NCBI GenBank assembly: GCA_964571295.1
Contig: CAZNAO010000006.1
Span: 1-32,413, forward strand
Source: UBA922 sp964571295
GTDB taxonomy: Bacteria; Patescibacteriota; Patescibacteriia; Magasanikbacterales; UBA922
Direction: 5' to 3'
DNA length: 32,413 bases
A program made the position numbers and the translations under genes. Shown here piece by piece: positions 1 to 7,200 of the stretch. Below the pieces are notes generated by a model that was not told the DNA's origin, ran no database searches, and saw only the letters and a list, made by a program, of their open reading frames with translations. The stretch's first letter is position 1; each line of letters opens with the position of its first letter.

Positions 1-7
1 ACTCTGT

Positions 8-38
8 AAAACTACCCAACCACAAGACGGGTAGTTTT
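8..38. terminator. Symmetric hairpin, possible bidirectional terminator
   Basis: A perfect 10-bp stem (AAAACTACCC at 8-17 pairing with GGGTAGTTTT at 29-38) encloses an 11-base loop. The stem ends in four T on either strand, so it could stop transcription from a gene left of the window or from the minus strand. The T run is short, so strength is uncertain. Confidence 0.45.
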
Positions 39-43
39 GGTAT

Positions 44-76
44 AAAATAAAAAAACCATCTTGGCTTAAGTGGTTT
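44..76 (-). terminator. Intrinsic terminator of the minus-strand lipoprotein gene
   Basis: Read on the minus strand, AAACCA and CTT (76-68) pair with AAG and TGGTTT (62-53), with one bulged base and a 5-base loop. A T-rich run follows (55-44 on the minus strand: seven T, one A, four T). It lies 60 bases past the stop codon of the gene ending at 136, in the right orientation to end that transcript. Confidence 0.6.
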
Positions 77-100
77 GCAGGTGCTATGAGAATGTCTAGA

Positions 101-127
101 CAGAGGACGTGCCGCGCACGCCCTCTG
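101..127 (-). other. GC-rich stem-loop just after the lipoprotein stop codon
   Basis: CAGAGG (101-106) pairs with CCTCTG (122-127). After one A/C mismatch, CGTGC (108-112) pairs with GCACG (116-120) around a 3-base loop. It starts 9 bases beyond the stop codon of the minus-strand gene. There is no T run directly behind it, so it is more likely a transcript-end stabilising or pausing structure upstream of the 44-76 terminator. Confidence 0.45.
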
Positions 128-135
128 CTCCCTTT

Positions 136-1296
136 TCAGGGCGAGAAGAATATCGTATTGCACCCGAAATTTTCGGGCGACACGAATATCCGTTCACCAC
201 ACTCATCAAAGACGAGGATGTGGGGGAGAAGTTCGATCTCACGCCACACATCAATGTCGGTGAGTGGGTAGTACTGGTCACATTCATCATCAGGATCGTA
301 GATGTCAACGTAGAGTCCGTTCGCACAGATGGGTTGAAAGGGGAGATACAGTAGAGAGGGGAGCGCGTCGGAGTGGACAATGTTTTGACCGTCGGTATCG
401 GTCATGATGTAGTCGACACGGTCTCCTTGTTGTGTGGGAAGCCGTGAGAACGTCGAGACGTGGATATACTCCAGTGTGAAGACACAGGTGCCGGAGATGC
501 ATTCATCCCGGGTCCCTATATCCCAGTCGACACAGTCCCGATTGCTACTACATCCTTTGGGGAAGATGCAGCCTACCTCAGGGTCACATACGTTATTGAG
601 CGTAGCCGGGTCGAAATCAAAACAGATGATTCGGTCGTTGGCGCACCTCTGGTCGAGACATCGATCAGCCGTGCATGCGTTCACGTCGTCGCAGTCCACG
701 TCAGTGGTGCATGATTTGGCCGGTACACACCTGTATGAATCGAAGTCGCACGTGAATCCCGGGCGACACTGTTCATCTTTGGTACATTCGTTGATATCCC
801 AGTGGATGCATCCGGTGCTTGGATTACAGTCGTCGCGTGTCAGGGGGTTCTGGTCGTCACATGAAAGTAGTGGTGCCAGATAACATGATCCGTACCAGCA
901 GGTCTCGACACCATTGCAGACGTTGCTGTCATGACAGTCCGCATCTTTCGTACAGGGCATGGGGTAAGACACACACAATCCTCCATCAGAACAGTAGTAG
1001 GTGCCGGCAGGTTCCGAGTTGATACACTGTTGGTCACTGGTACATGGTCTGAATTGAGAGATCGGAGGATTGGTGACCCTCGTGTCACTGGTGAGGGATG
1101 AATCAGGGTCTGTGAACGTGTCGATACCGCTATCTTCATGCACGCTCGTGTCAGTCGCCGTCGTCGGGTCGGAGCTGTGAGAGGTGTCAGAGTTGGGTAG
1201 TGTGGTGCCGTACCGCGGTTCAGCGAGACAGCCATTCAGGACTGCTACAGGAGCCATCACGAGAATGGCAATCATGAGTGAAGTGATGCGGGACAT
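136..1296 (-). CDS. Cysteine-rich repeat lipoprotein, probably acquired
   Basis: The 386-residue product begins with a lipoprotein-type signal: a hydrophobic segment at residues 4-20, then L-N-G-C with the lipidation cysteine at residue 23. A Ser/Thr/Asp-rich linker (about 27-80) follows. Then come four to six cysteine modules of the form C-T-x-D-x-D-C-x-D-x-N-x-C, resembling the Cys-rich repeats abundant in Myxococcota surface proteins, and a C-terminal domain of about 110 residues that I do not recognise. The start at 1296 is preferred over 1347 because AGGAGA lies 8 bases upstream of it and the signal peptide begins there. It is the only gene here with a strong Shine-Dalgarno and the only one without T before its ATG. 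It is also visibly richer in G+C than its neighbours, which suggests transfer. It probably sits on the outer cell surface; its partner or ligand is unknown. Confidence 0.8.
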   Translation of the reverse strand: MSRITSLMIAILVMAPVAVLNGCLAEPRYGTTLPNSDTSHSSDPTTATDTSVHEDSGIDTFTDPDSSLTSDTRVTNPPISQFRPCTSDQQCINSEPAGTYYCSDGGLCVSYPMPCTKDADCHDSNVCNGVETCWYGSCYLAPLLSCDDQNPLTRDDCNPSTGCIHWDINECTKDEQCRPGFTCDFDSYRCVPAKSCTTDVDCDDVNACTADRCLDQRCANDRIICFDFDPATLNNVCDPEVGCIFPKGCSSNRDCVDWDIGTRDECISGTCVFTLEYIHVSTFSRLPTQQGDRVDYIMTDTDGQNIVHSDALPSLLYLPFQPICANGLYVDIYDPDDECDQYYPLTDIDVWREIELLPHILVFDECGERIFVSPENFGCNTIFFSP

Positions 1297-1346
1297 TCCT
1301 GGTTCTCCTTGGTTTGTATGAATGTGGTGATTGGAAAGAGCGTACA

Positions 1347-1361
1347 CTAGGAACTTCCTAG
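1347..1361. repeat. 15-base palindrome upstream of the lipoprotein gene
   Basis: CTAGGAA (1347-1353), a single C, then TTCCTAG (1355-1361) form a perfect dyad. The one-base centre is too short for an RNA hairpin of full length, so a DNA site (protein-binding or recombination) is more likely. It directly abuts the larger inverted repeat at 1362-1405. Confidence 0.5.
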
Positions 1362-1405
1362 CGTATCGTGAGAGTGGTAGGTAGTACTACCACATTCATG
1401 ATACG
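1362..1405 (-). terminator. Nested inverted repeat between HTH gene and lipoprotein gene
   Basis: Outer arms CGTATCGTGA (1362-1371) and TCATGATACG (1396-1405) pair over 10 positions with one mismatch (a G.U pair in a plus-strand transcript). Inner arms GTGGTAG (1374-1380) and CTACCAC (1387-1393) pair perfectly around a 6-base loop. It lies just after the stop codon of the minus-strand HTH gene and could end that transcript, but no T run follows, so it may instead be a binding or recombination site. Confidence 0.4.
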
Positions 1406-1421
1406 TTATGAAAAAAGTAAC

Positions 1422-1811
1422 TTAGCTAGCACTTTCATTATTTGGGTTTGTACTATGTTTGTCAATCGAAATCGAGGTATCGGTAGACGGGGTGTCAGGT
1501 GGTTTTTTGATCACGGCTTTTGTACTCGGTGAATAAAGGGTGTTCGAGATTTTCCAGCGATCCACAAATTGCCCGATACCATGTTTTTCGGACTTATGTT
1601 TGACCGTGATTTTCCGCTGTGACCATTTGACGAGGCTTTCAAAGTTGATTTTGTATCGGCCACCGACGACGACATAGGTAATTTCCTGATCTCGGATAGC
1701 GCGTCGAATCGTCTGTGGATTAACACCAAAAAGTCGGGCAGCCTCAGAGATAGAAACCCGAATAATTTCTTTGGAGTTTTCACTGCTTGCTGTTTGGGCA
1801 GGTATAGGCAT
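1422..1811 (-). CDS. Excisionase/MerR-like helix-turn-helix regulator
   Basis: This 129-residue protein carries a small winged helix-turn-helix at about residues 18-66. The recognition part reads ISEAARLFGVNPQTIRRAI, and a G-G-R-Y-K wing leads to the strand that ends the domain, as in the excisionase/HTH_17 family. The C-terminal half (about 67-129) is basic, then Ser/Thr/Pro-rich and probably disordered. The start at 1811 is chosen over 1904. The extra N-terminal residues would be encoded by the promoter and the ATTTGTATA boxes, and a good promoter places the transcript start only about 7 bases before this ATG. It is transcribed away from the sigma factor gene. Its targets are unknown, but boxes over its own start suggest self-repression and possibly control of the divergent genes. 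Confidence 0.75.
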   Translation of the reverse strand: MPIPAQTASSENSKEIIRVSISEAARLFGVNPQTIRRAIRDQEITYVVVGGRYKINFESLVKWSQRKITVKHKSEKHGIGQFVDRWKISNTLYSPSTKAVIKKPPDTPSTDTSISIDKHSTNPNNESAS

Positions 1812-1823
1812 ATTTGTATACAC
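1810..1823. promoter_or_regulatory. Operator-like box over the HTH start codon
   Basis: ATATTTGTATACAC spans the start codon and predicted transcript start of the HTH gene. The identical 14 bases occur in inverted orientation at 1895-1908, and a near copy lies at 1881-1892. The core TGTATACA is itself palindromic. A repressor bound here would block transcription or initiation. Confidence 0.5.
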
Positions 1824-1824
1824 T

Positions 1825-1853
1825 AGTATTAACAATTTTATGTTTTTTGTCAA
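1825..1853 (-). promoter_or_regulatory. Promoter of the HTH regulator gene
   Basis: On the minus strand a perfect TTGACA (1853-1848) is followed after 17 bases by AATACT (1830-1825), with TAATAC overlapping it at 16 bases spacing. Transcription would begin near 1818, leaving a leader of only about 7 bases before the ATG at 1811, so the mRNA would be almost leaderless. Confidence 0.65.
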
Positions 1854-1880
1854 TAGTCGATAAGAAAGGCTTTGAGCCAC

Positions 1881-1906
1881 ATTTGTATAGACAGGTGTAT
1901 ACAAAT
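1881..1906. promoter_or_regulatory. Inverted-repeat operator upstream of the HTH promoter
   Basis: ATTTGTATA (1881-1889) and TATACAAAT (1898-1906) form a perfect 9-bp inverted repeat with an 8-base spacer. The right arm extends to a 14-base match with the box at 1810-1823. It sits 27 bases upstream of the HTH -35 element, in the region shared with the divergent sigma factor gene. Confidence 0.5.
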
Positions 1907-1984
1907 ATCTTCAAATTGTTATAAAAAAGCAAAAGACGATATGTTACATAAGGATATGGTGGGTCGTATATAGGGCACGCAGGC

Positions 1985-2013
1985 TTTATTTTTTTGCTGA
2001 GATAAGCTATACT
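1985..2013 (+). promoter_or_regulatory. Weak candidate promoter for the ECF sigma gene
   Basis: TATACT (2008-2013) is a fair -10 element. Seventeen bases upstream there is only TTTATT (1985-1990), so the -35 match is poor. It would give a leader of about 60 bases before the ATG at 2082. A dedicated sigma could recognise something different here. Confidence 0.25.
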
Positions 2014-2081
2014 GTGCTTTATGTAGTATAAGGGTGTGTTGTGGTAACAGGTGTAACATTTTTTTTGTTTCATCGTCTTCT

Positions 2082-2660
2082 ATGGTGAAAGGACTTCAAA
2101 CTATTCAAGAAAAGAAACTGCTGTACCGGGTCAGAGTCCATAAAGACACTGAGGCCTTTGGTAAACTCTACGATCAATACGTGCAAAAAATTTATCGTTT
2201 CGTATTCTTGAAAGTTTCACATGCTGAGGAGGCTGAAGATATTGTAAGCGAAGTGTTTCTCAAAGCCTGGAACTATCTGACGGATGTGCAGCGTGAGACC
2301 GATGCGGAAATCAAGAGTTTTAGTGGACTTATCTACACGATCGCACGCACCTCACTTATTGATTTTTTTAGAGCACGAGCGCGACGAAAAGAATGTACGA
2401 TTGAAGTCCTTGAGGGAGTGGCGCATGAAGATGATGTGGAACATGCACATGACCAAAAACGTGAAATAGAAAGTGTGCTGACTCATCTTAAAAAAATGAA
2501 ACGTGAGTATCAGGAAGTGATCATGCTTCGATATATCGAAGAATTGTCGATTGGGGAAATTGCTCACATTCTTGATAAAAGTGGGGCGGCAACACGAGTG
2601 CTTCTTCACCGGGCGATGAAAATACTTAAGTCGAAAGTAGAAGAAAATACATATTCCTAA
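2082..2660 (+). CDS. ECF-type RNA polymerase sigma factor
   Basis: This 192-residue sigma-70 family protein has only regions 2 and 4, the layout of extracytoplasmic-function sigma factors. Region 2 (about residues 20-95) contains FGKLYDQYVQKIYRFVF and the acidic E-D-I-V-S-E-V-F motif that contacts core polymerase. Region 4 (about 130-187) contains EVIMLRYIEELSIGEIA and a helix-turn-helix for -35 recognition. The start at 2082 is preferred over 2034 because the upstream residues are not sigma-like and the ATG carries the T at -1 seen in this genome. No Shine-Dalgarno is visible. The next gene, 8 bases downstream, encodes a membrane DUF5667 protein. A sigma gene followed by a single-pass membrane protein is the usual sigma/anti-sigma arrangement, so regulated release is likely. 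The nearby S-layer gene is a plausible target. Confidence 0.85.
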   Translation: MVKGLQTIQEKKLLYRVRVHKDTEAFGKLYDQYVQKIYRFVFLKVSHAEEAEDIVSEVFLKAWNYLTDVQRETDAEIKSFSGLIYTIARTSLIDFFRARARRKECTIEVLEGVAHEDDVEHAHDQKREIESVLTHLKKMKREYQEVIMLRYIEELSIGEIAHILDKSGAATRVLLHRAMKILKSKVEENTYS

Positions 2661-2668
2661 TGTAGTGT

Positions 2669-3916
2669 ATGAAAACCCTCAAGGCACAATTGAGACAAGT
2701 GAGAAACCTTGAGACTCGGATCAGTCCTGATCACGGGTGGGTTTTGCGTAACCGGGAAAAATTGATGACACAAATTGCGCATACCTCAAAACAGTCGGTA
2801 GTATCATCACAAATTTCCTCATCGATAGCACACTCGGTAGGTACCTGGACAAAAATTTTTATACCTCACTCATTGGCACATTCTCTTAAACCTGCACTAT
2901 CAGTAATAGCGGCACTAACCATCACGACCGTGGGATGGATTGCGAGTGCGTATGCCCAGCCGGGAGACATGTTCTGGGGCGCGAAAAATGCATTCAGCTC
3001 AGTCATTGAATCAGGTCGATTGGCGCTCGCCGGAGAAAATGAACAAGCAACTCTGAAATTAAACTATGCTTCAAAACAGGCTCATTTACTGAAGCAGGTG
3101 ATTGAAACCGACAATGTCAATCCTGAAAAAAAAGCTCGATTGGTGGAAACTGCAGTTGTTACTTTTCAAAAAAAATTCGATTCAGCACAGGAAAGCCTGA
3201 ACACACTTTCTCCGGAAAATGCAGCGGGATTGGTAAAAGAAGTTTCTCTCTCAACCAGAGACATCTCACAAACATTACAAGAGGCCACAGACGTAGCTGA
3301 GAGGACCGATACGATATTATTTGAAAAAATTGAAAAAACCGCAACTGATGCAACTACACAAAGTCTGGAAATGGTAGGAAATACAGTAGCAAAAAAAACT
3401 GAAGCGAATCTGGTGATTTCGCCTGAAGAAGAAGCGATCGTAAAAGAGCATATCGATAGTGCCGTAGAAACTATTGTACAAAGTGCGCTCAAGGCTCAGG
3501 ATAAATTACAGATACAGTCGGGGGTCAGTTCGACCATACAGGTCAGCACAACCACATCTTCGGTAGATGGAGCTATAGCATCGACAACACTTACGGTAAG
3601 TACCACGGCAAAAACAGAAATGGTGATTGCGCTTGATGAGCAAAAAAAGACGGTAGAGACACTCAAACAAACAGACTTACTGCAAGCGATCAACACGACT
3701 AAAAATTTGGCAGAACAAGTTTCGAATGTGATCAGTCAGGTAAATAGTGGTAGTAACACCGTAACCCAGATCGTACCGATAACTACCTCCTCAACATCAA
3801 CTATAACGAAAATAAATACCACAAGTACGGTCTCGACACCATCTTCAACAATGGTGACCGGCACAGCAAGTGGGCCAGCAACAGGAACTCCGGTGACAAC
3901 TTCCTCATCGCAATGA
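2669..3916 (+). CDS. DUF5667-type membrane protein, probable anti-sigma partner
   Basis: The product has 415 residues. The N-terminal cytoplasmic part (1-72) holds the W-V-L-R-N-R-E-K-L segment often seen in such proteins. One membrane helix (about 75-95) follows. The DUF5667-like region starts at PGDMFWGAKNAF (98-109) and runs as predicted coiled helices to about residue 215. The last about 130 residues are very rich in Ser and Thr, typical of an exported, flexible and possibly glycosylated tail. It lies 8 bases after the sigma gene and is presumably co-transcribed. The role as anti-sigma factor is inferred from this pairing and topology; no zinc-binding anti-sigma motif is visible. It may sense the envelope or S-layer state and hold the sigma factor at the membrane. 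No Shine-Dalgarno is evident; T precedes the ATG. Confidence 0.75.
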   Translation: MKTLKAQLRQVRNLETRISPDHGWVLRNREKLMTQIAHTSKQSVVSSQISSSIAHSVGTWTKIFIPHSLAHSLKPALSVIAALTITTVGWIASAYAQPGDMFWGAKNAFSSVIESGRLALAGENEQATLKLNYASKQAHLLKQVIETDNVNPEKKARLVETAVVTFQKKFDSAQESLNTLSPENAAGLVKEVSLSTRDISQTLQEATDVAERTDTILFEKIEKTATDATTQSLEMVGNTVAKKTEANLVISPEEEAIVKEHIDSAVETIVQSALKAQDKLQIQSGVSSTIQVSTTTSSVDGAIASTTLTVSTTAKTEMVIALDEQKKTVETLKQTDLLQAINTTKNLAEQVSNVISQVNSGSNTVTQIVPITTSSTSTITKINTTSTVSTPSSTMVTGTASGPATGTPVTTSSSQ

Positions 3917-3926
3917 TATGAGACAT

Positions 3927-3961
3927 AGCGATCGGGGAACGTTTATCTTTTCTCGATCGCT
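3927..3961 (+). terminator. Possible terminator after the sigma/DUF5667 operon
   Basis: AGCGATCG (3927-3934) pairs with CGATCGCT (3954-3961). The stem extends inward through five more pairs, two of them G.U, to about 13 bp around a 9-base loop. Only three T follow, so termination may be partial. It begins 10 bases after the DUF5667 stop codon. Confidence 0.5.
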
Positions 3962-4036
3962 TTGCCTGATGTATGCAAAGGGGTAAAGCGTAATTGGTGT
4001 ATTCAAGTAGCGCCTGTCTCTAAAATTAAGTACGGT

Positions 4037-4159
4037 ATGGCACTTCTCGCGATAATAATGATCGTCGCCGGGGGTGCCATACAGTACTATCTGATTCTAG
4101 AATCAGATAGTTTTAGGGGCAACATGCCTGGGTTTGGCCCCCGGGCAAAAAACCACTGA
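4037..4159 (+). CDS. Possible 40-residue single-pass membrane peptide
   Basis: From the ATG at 4037 a 40-residue peptide can be read. Residues 2-21 (ALLAIIMIVAGGAIQYYLIL) form a hydrophobic helix, followed by a polar, partly basic tail. The reading frame is open further upstream to a TTG at 3962, but that start lies on the terminator hairpin. The ATG has the T at -1 typical here. Against it, the frame crosses a perfect 26-base palindrome and a second GC-rich hairpin, so this stretch may be untranslated regulatory DNA. No family is recognised. Its position between the sigma pair and the S-layer gene would fit a small envelope-signalling peptide, but that is only inference. Confidence 0.35.
   Translation: MALLAIIMIVAGGAIQYYLILESDSFRGNMPGFGPRAKNH
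4086..4111 (+). terminator. Perfect 26-base palindrome with T run
   Basis: The half-site ACTATCTGATTCT is followed directly by its exact reverse complement, giving an RNA hairpin of 11 bp with a 4-base CTAG loop. TTT follows the last paired base, so it can act as an intrinsic terminator on the plus strand. A second hairpin, GCCTGGG (4126-4132) with CCCGGGC (4140-4146), follows at once. Together they would insulate the S-layer gene from the sigma operon. A dimer-bound operator is the alternative. Confidence 0.5.
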
Positions 4160-4273
4160 CCAAAAGGTCGAGTCCTGACTATATCGGGATGTCTGGTGGA
4201 TTAATTAAAACTACCAAGTAGTATGACCTCGGCCACGCCGAGCGCGCATAGTACTTAGGAAAAAGGTTAAATT
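4160..4273 (+). promoter_or_regulatory. Leader region of the S-layer gene
   Basis: No consensus promoter is clear. CTGACC (4156-4161) and TATATC (4180-4185), 18 bases apart, are one candidate. Downstream lie two compact triloop hairpins: ACTAC/GTAGT (4210-4214, 4218-4222) around CAA, and CTCGGC/GCCGAG (4228-4233, 4237-4242) around CAC. They precede a purine-rich AGGAAAAAGG stretch (4257-4266), which ends 7 bases before the ATG and may serve as a weak ribosome-binding site. Stable 5' hairpins would suit a long-lived, highly translated mRNA. Confidence 0.4.
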
Positions 4274-7200
4274 ATGAATGATGTTCTTAAATACGGCAAG
4301 AAGCTTTTCACCGCTTCAGTTGTCGGAGTAACCGTAGCTTGGAGTATGGGCCTTGCAGCTCTCGTTCCTTCAGTTGCGTTCGCTCAGACTTCAGAATGTG
4401 ACAGTCTCGAACCGGGCGATTTGTTTAAAGTGCCAGAATCAACCGCTGTATACTATCTTACAGCTGACATGAAGAAAGCTTACTTCCCACACTCGGATGT
4501 ATTCCGAAGTTGGAATTTGAGCTTCGACCAGGTAAAAGTTATTTCTGGATCATGCCTTAACTCATACTTGTCAGCAAACCCAGCTGGTATCAACTACCGC
4601 CCGGGTTCACGATTGGTAAAAGTTGAAGGTTCACCAGATGTATTTGCAATTCTTCCTGGAAACAGCCTCGTGAAAGTGACGGGAGAATCAGTAGCTGCAC
4701 TCTATGGCAGTAACTGGGGATCAGCACTTCGCGATGTAAGCCCTTATCACTTCCCAAACTACACCAACACCCAGACCACCTGGAGTGAGGCTAAACCTCA
4801 TGACGGTCAGTTTGTGAAGAAGGCTGGAGAAACCACCGTTTACTGGGTAAAAGATGGTATGCTCCACATGGTAGATGGAACTAATGTTCCTGATGTTCGA
4901 GAAGTTTCAGCTGCAACCTTCGGCATGCTTTCAATGGCGAGTGGTTCAGTAACTGTTTCTTCAGCATACGAAAATCCAGCACAGTCCAATGGATCTGTAG
5001 TTGTACCTACTAGCGGAACGGTAACCGTTTCACTCGCAGGAAACACTCCAGCATCTACCTCAGTACCTAAGGATGGTATCCGCGTTCCATTTACGCGCAT
5101 TACCTTGACTGCAGGTGACCGAGCAGCAGTAGTTGACACCGTTACGGTTCGCCGCACCGGTTTGAGCGACTCTGGTGATTTCTCAAAAGTTTGGGCAGAA
5201 AAAGATGGTCTCCGTGTATCTTCACAGCAGACTGTCGGCTCAAACGACATTGCAACTCTTACCTTCTCACCGGCTTTGACCGTGGGAGCAGGGCAGACCA
5301 TTACACTTGAAATCGTTGCTTCATTGAGTGACGCAGGTGGAAATGCGGCTCTTGCGGTAACTGGCGCAACCACGTCTGGTAATGTACAGGCGTACGGTTC
5401 ATTCCCAGTAACCGGTAACTTGATGCATTTCACTGACTACAGTGTTGCTACCTACACCTTCACTACTTCAAGTGACCGAACCGTTAACGTCGGAGACTCT
5501 GAAGTAGAATTGGCATCTTTCGAAATTGATCCAAGTAAGGATGTATTGTTCCGATCGATCACCCTCCGCAACAATGGAGAAGAAGATTTGCAGACTGCGG
5601 TCTCTGGTCTCTACCTCGAAGCGAATGGTGAGCGTGTTTCACAGTCAGTATCACTTGATGGTCGCTATGTGACCTTCAATTTGACCAATGGCGGATTCTT
5701 GATCGAAGATGGCGACGCTACTACCTTCTTGGTAAAGGGTGATGTCATGGTAAAAGAACGAACCAATACAAATTCACTCCAATTTGCATTCCACCGAGCT
5801 GAAGATATCTCTCTTGTAGAGAAATCAACAGGCTTTGGAGCAAAGAGTAGTGGTGTTACTTTCCCTGCAGGAATCAACGACGTTGAATTCATCTCAGGTT
5901 CCGTAACCGTAAGCAAGAAAACCACCTCTCCTTCTGACACTGAAGTGCTCAAGGGAGCTAAGGGTCTTGTTGCATTGCGCGCAAACGTGAAAGCTGATGA
6001 ATCAATCAGTGCAGAAGGTCTTAAATTGGTTGGTGCGCAGGGTGGCGATGGTTTTGCATCGTTTGAAAACGTGAAAGTTACCTTGAATGGTATTTCACTT
6101 GGAACCCAAGATCCTGCTACGGCTATGACCTTTGATTCATCATTCACCTTGAACAAGGGTGATAATGAATTGGTTGTGACTGTAGACACCAAGAGTAATG
6201 CTACCTCAACTGACACCTTCAAAGTCAGTGTGAATAGCGCTACCTTCCTTGCAAGTATGTCACCTGAATACGTTCAGAGTGGTAACTCAGTAGACTCAAG
6301 TGACATCGTGGGAAGCCCAGTAGGCGCATTGCTCACTATCCAGGGAGCAAGTGTTACCGTAGCTCGAAATGATGGATTCTCTGATTCTCGAACTATTGTA
6401 CGGGGAACCCAGGACAACACCTTGGCACGCTTCAATGTGCGACCGTTGTATGACGATGTAACTGTTACCTCTATTGCGGTAACTGCGAGTACGACGGCAG
6501 ACCAGATCAGCTCTTCAGCTGTATCAAATGTTCGCCTCTTTGTAGGTGGAACTCAAGTAGGTCCTACCCGCGCATATAGCAGTGCTACGTTCTCAAGCTT
6601 GAACTACGCTATCGCTAAGGATGTTACTAAAGCATTCGAAGTTCATGCTGATTTTGACTCAAGTAGTACTGGTACGATCAAGTTCACCTTCACGGTGACT
6701 TATCGAGACAGTCTCGGAAAGACTCATACTGCAACTGCAGCAGCTTCTGCGCTCAACACCGTTGTTGAATCAGGATCTATTCAGGTTGCAGTGGATGCAA
6801 GTAGCCCAGAATCTACGATCATCCTCGCAGGTACTGAGCAGACTGTTGGAGCATTCCGATTGTCAGCACTCAAGGAATCTGCAAACTTCACTGAAGTGAC
6901 ACTCAACAATAGTGCGTCAGTAGACTCTCGTGTTTCTGAGTACCGCTTGTATAAGGGTGGAAGTGTCATTGGCACTGCTAACCCAATCAGTGGAGAAACC
7001 AAGTTTACTCTTGCAGGCAACGTCTTGAACGTTGGTGCAAACCAGAGTGAGACGATCACGGTAAAAGCTTTGCTCAATCCTATTGATGATCGAGCAAACA
7101 CCAGCTCTACCTTACAGCTCACTTTGAACGGACTTAAGTATCAGTCAGGAAGTGGAGAGGCTAATACTACTTCTTCTCTTGGCTACTCAGCACAGGCAAT

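Noticed and set aside
434..1235. Overlapping frames on both strands inside the cysteine-rich lipoprotein gene.
   Set aside because: The minus-strand 136-1296 frame has a signal peptide, lipobox, Shine-Dalgarno and repeated cysteine modules; the others have none of these.
1812..1904. N-terminal extension of the HTH protein to 1904.
   Set aside because: The extension would be encoded by the -35 and -10 elements and by the repeated operator boxes, which is why it shows a repeated V-Y-T-N.
2284..2609. Extra frames on both strands inside the sigma factor gene.
   Set aside because: They have no recognisable motifs, and sigma regions 2 and 4 fully account for this stretch.
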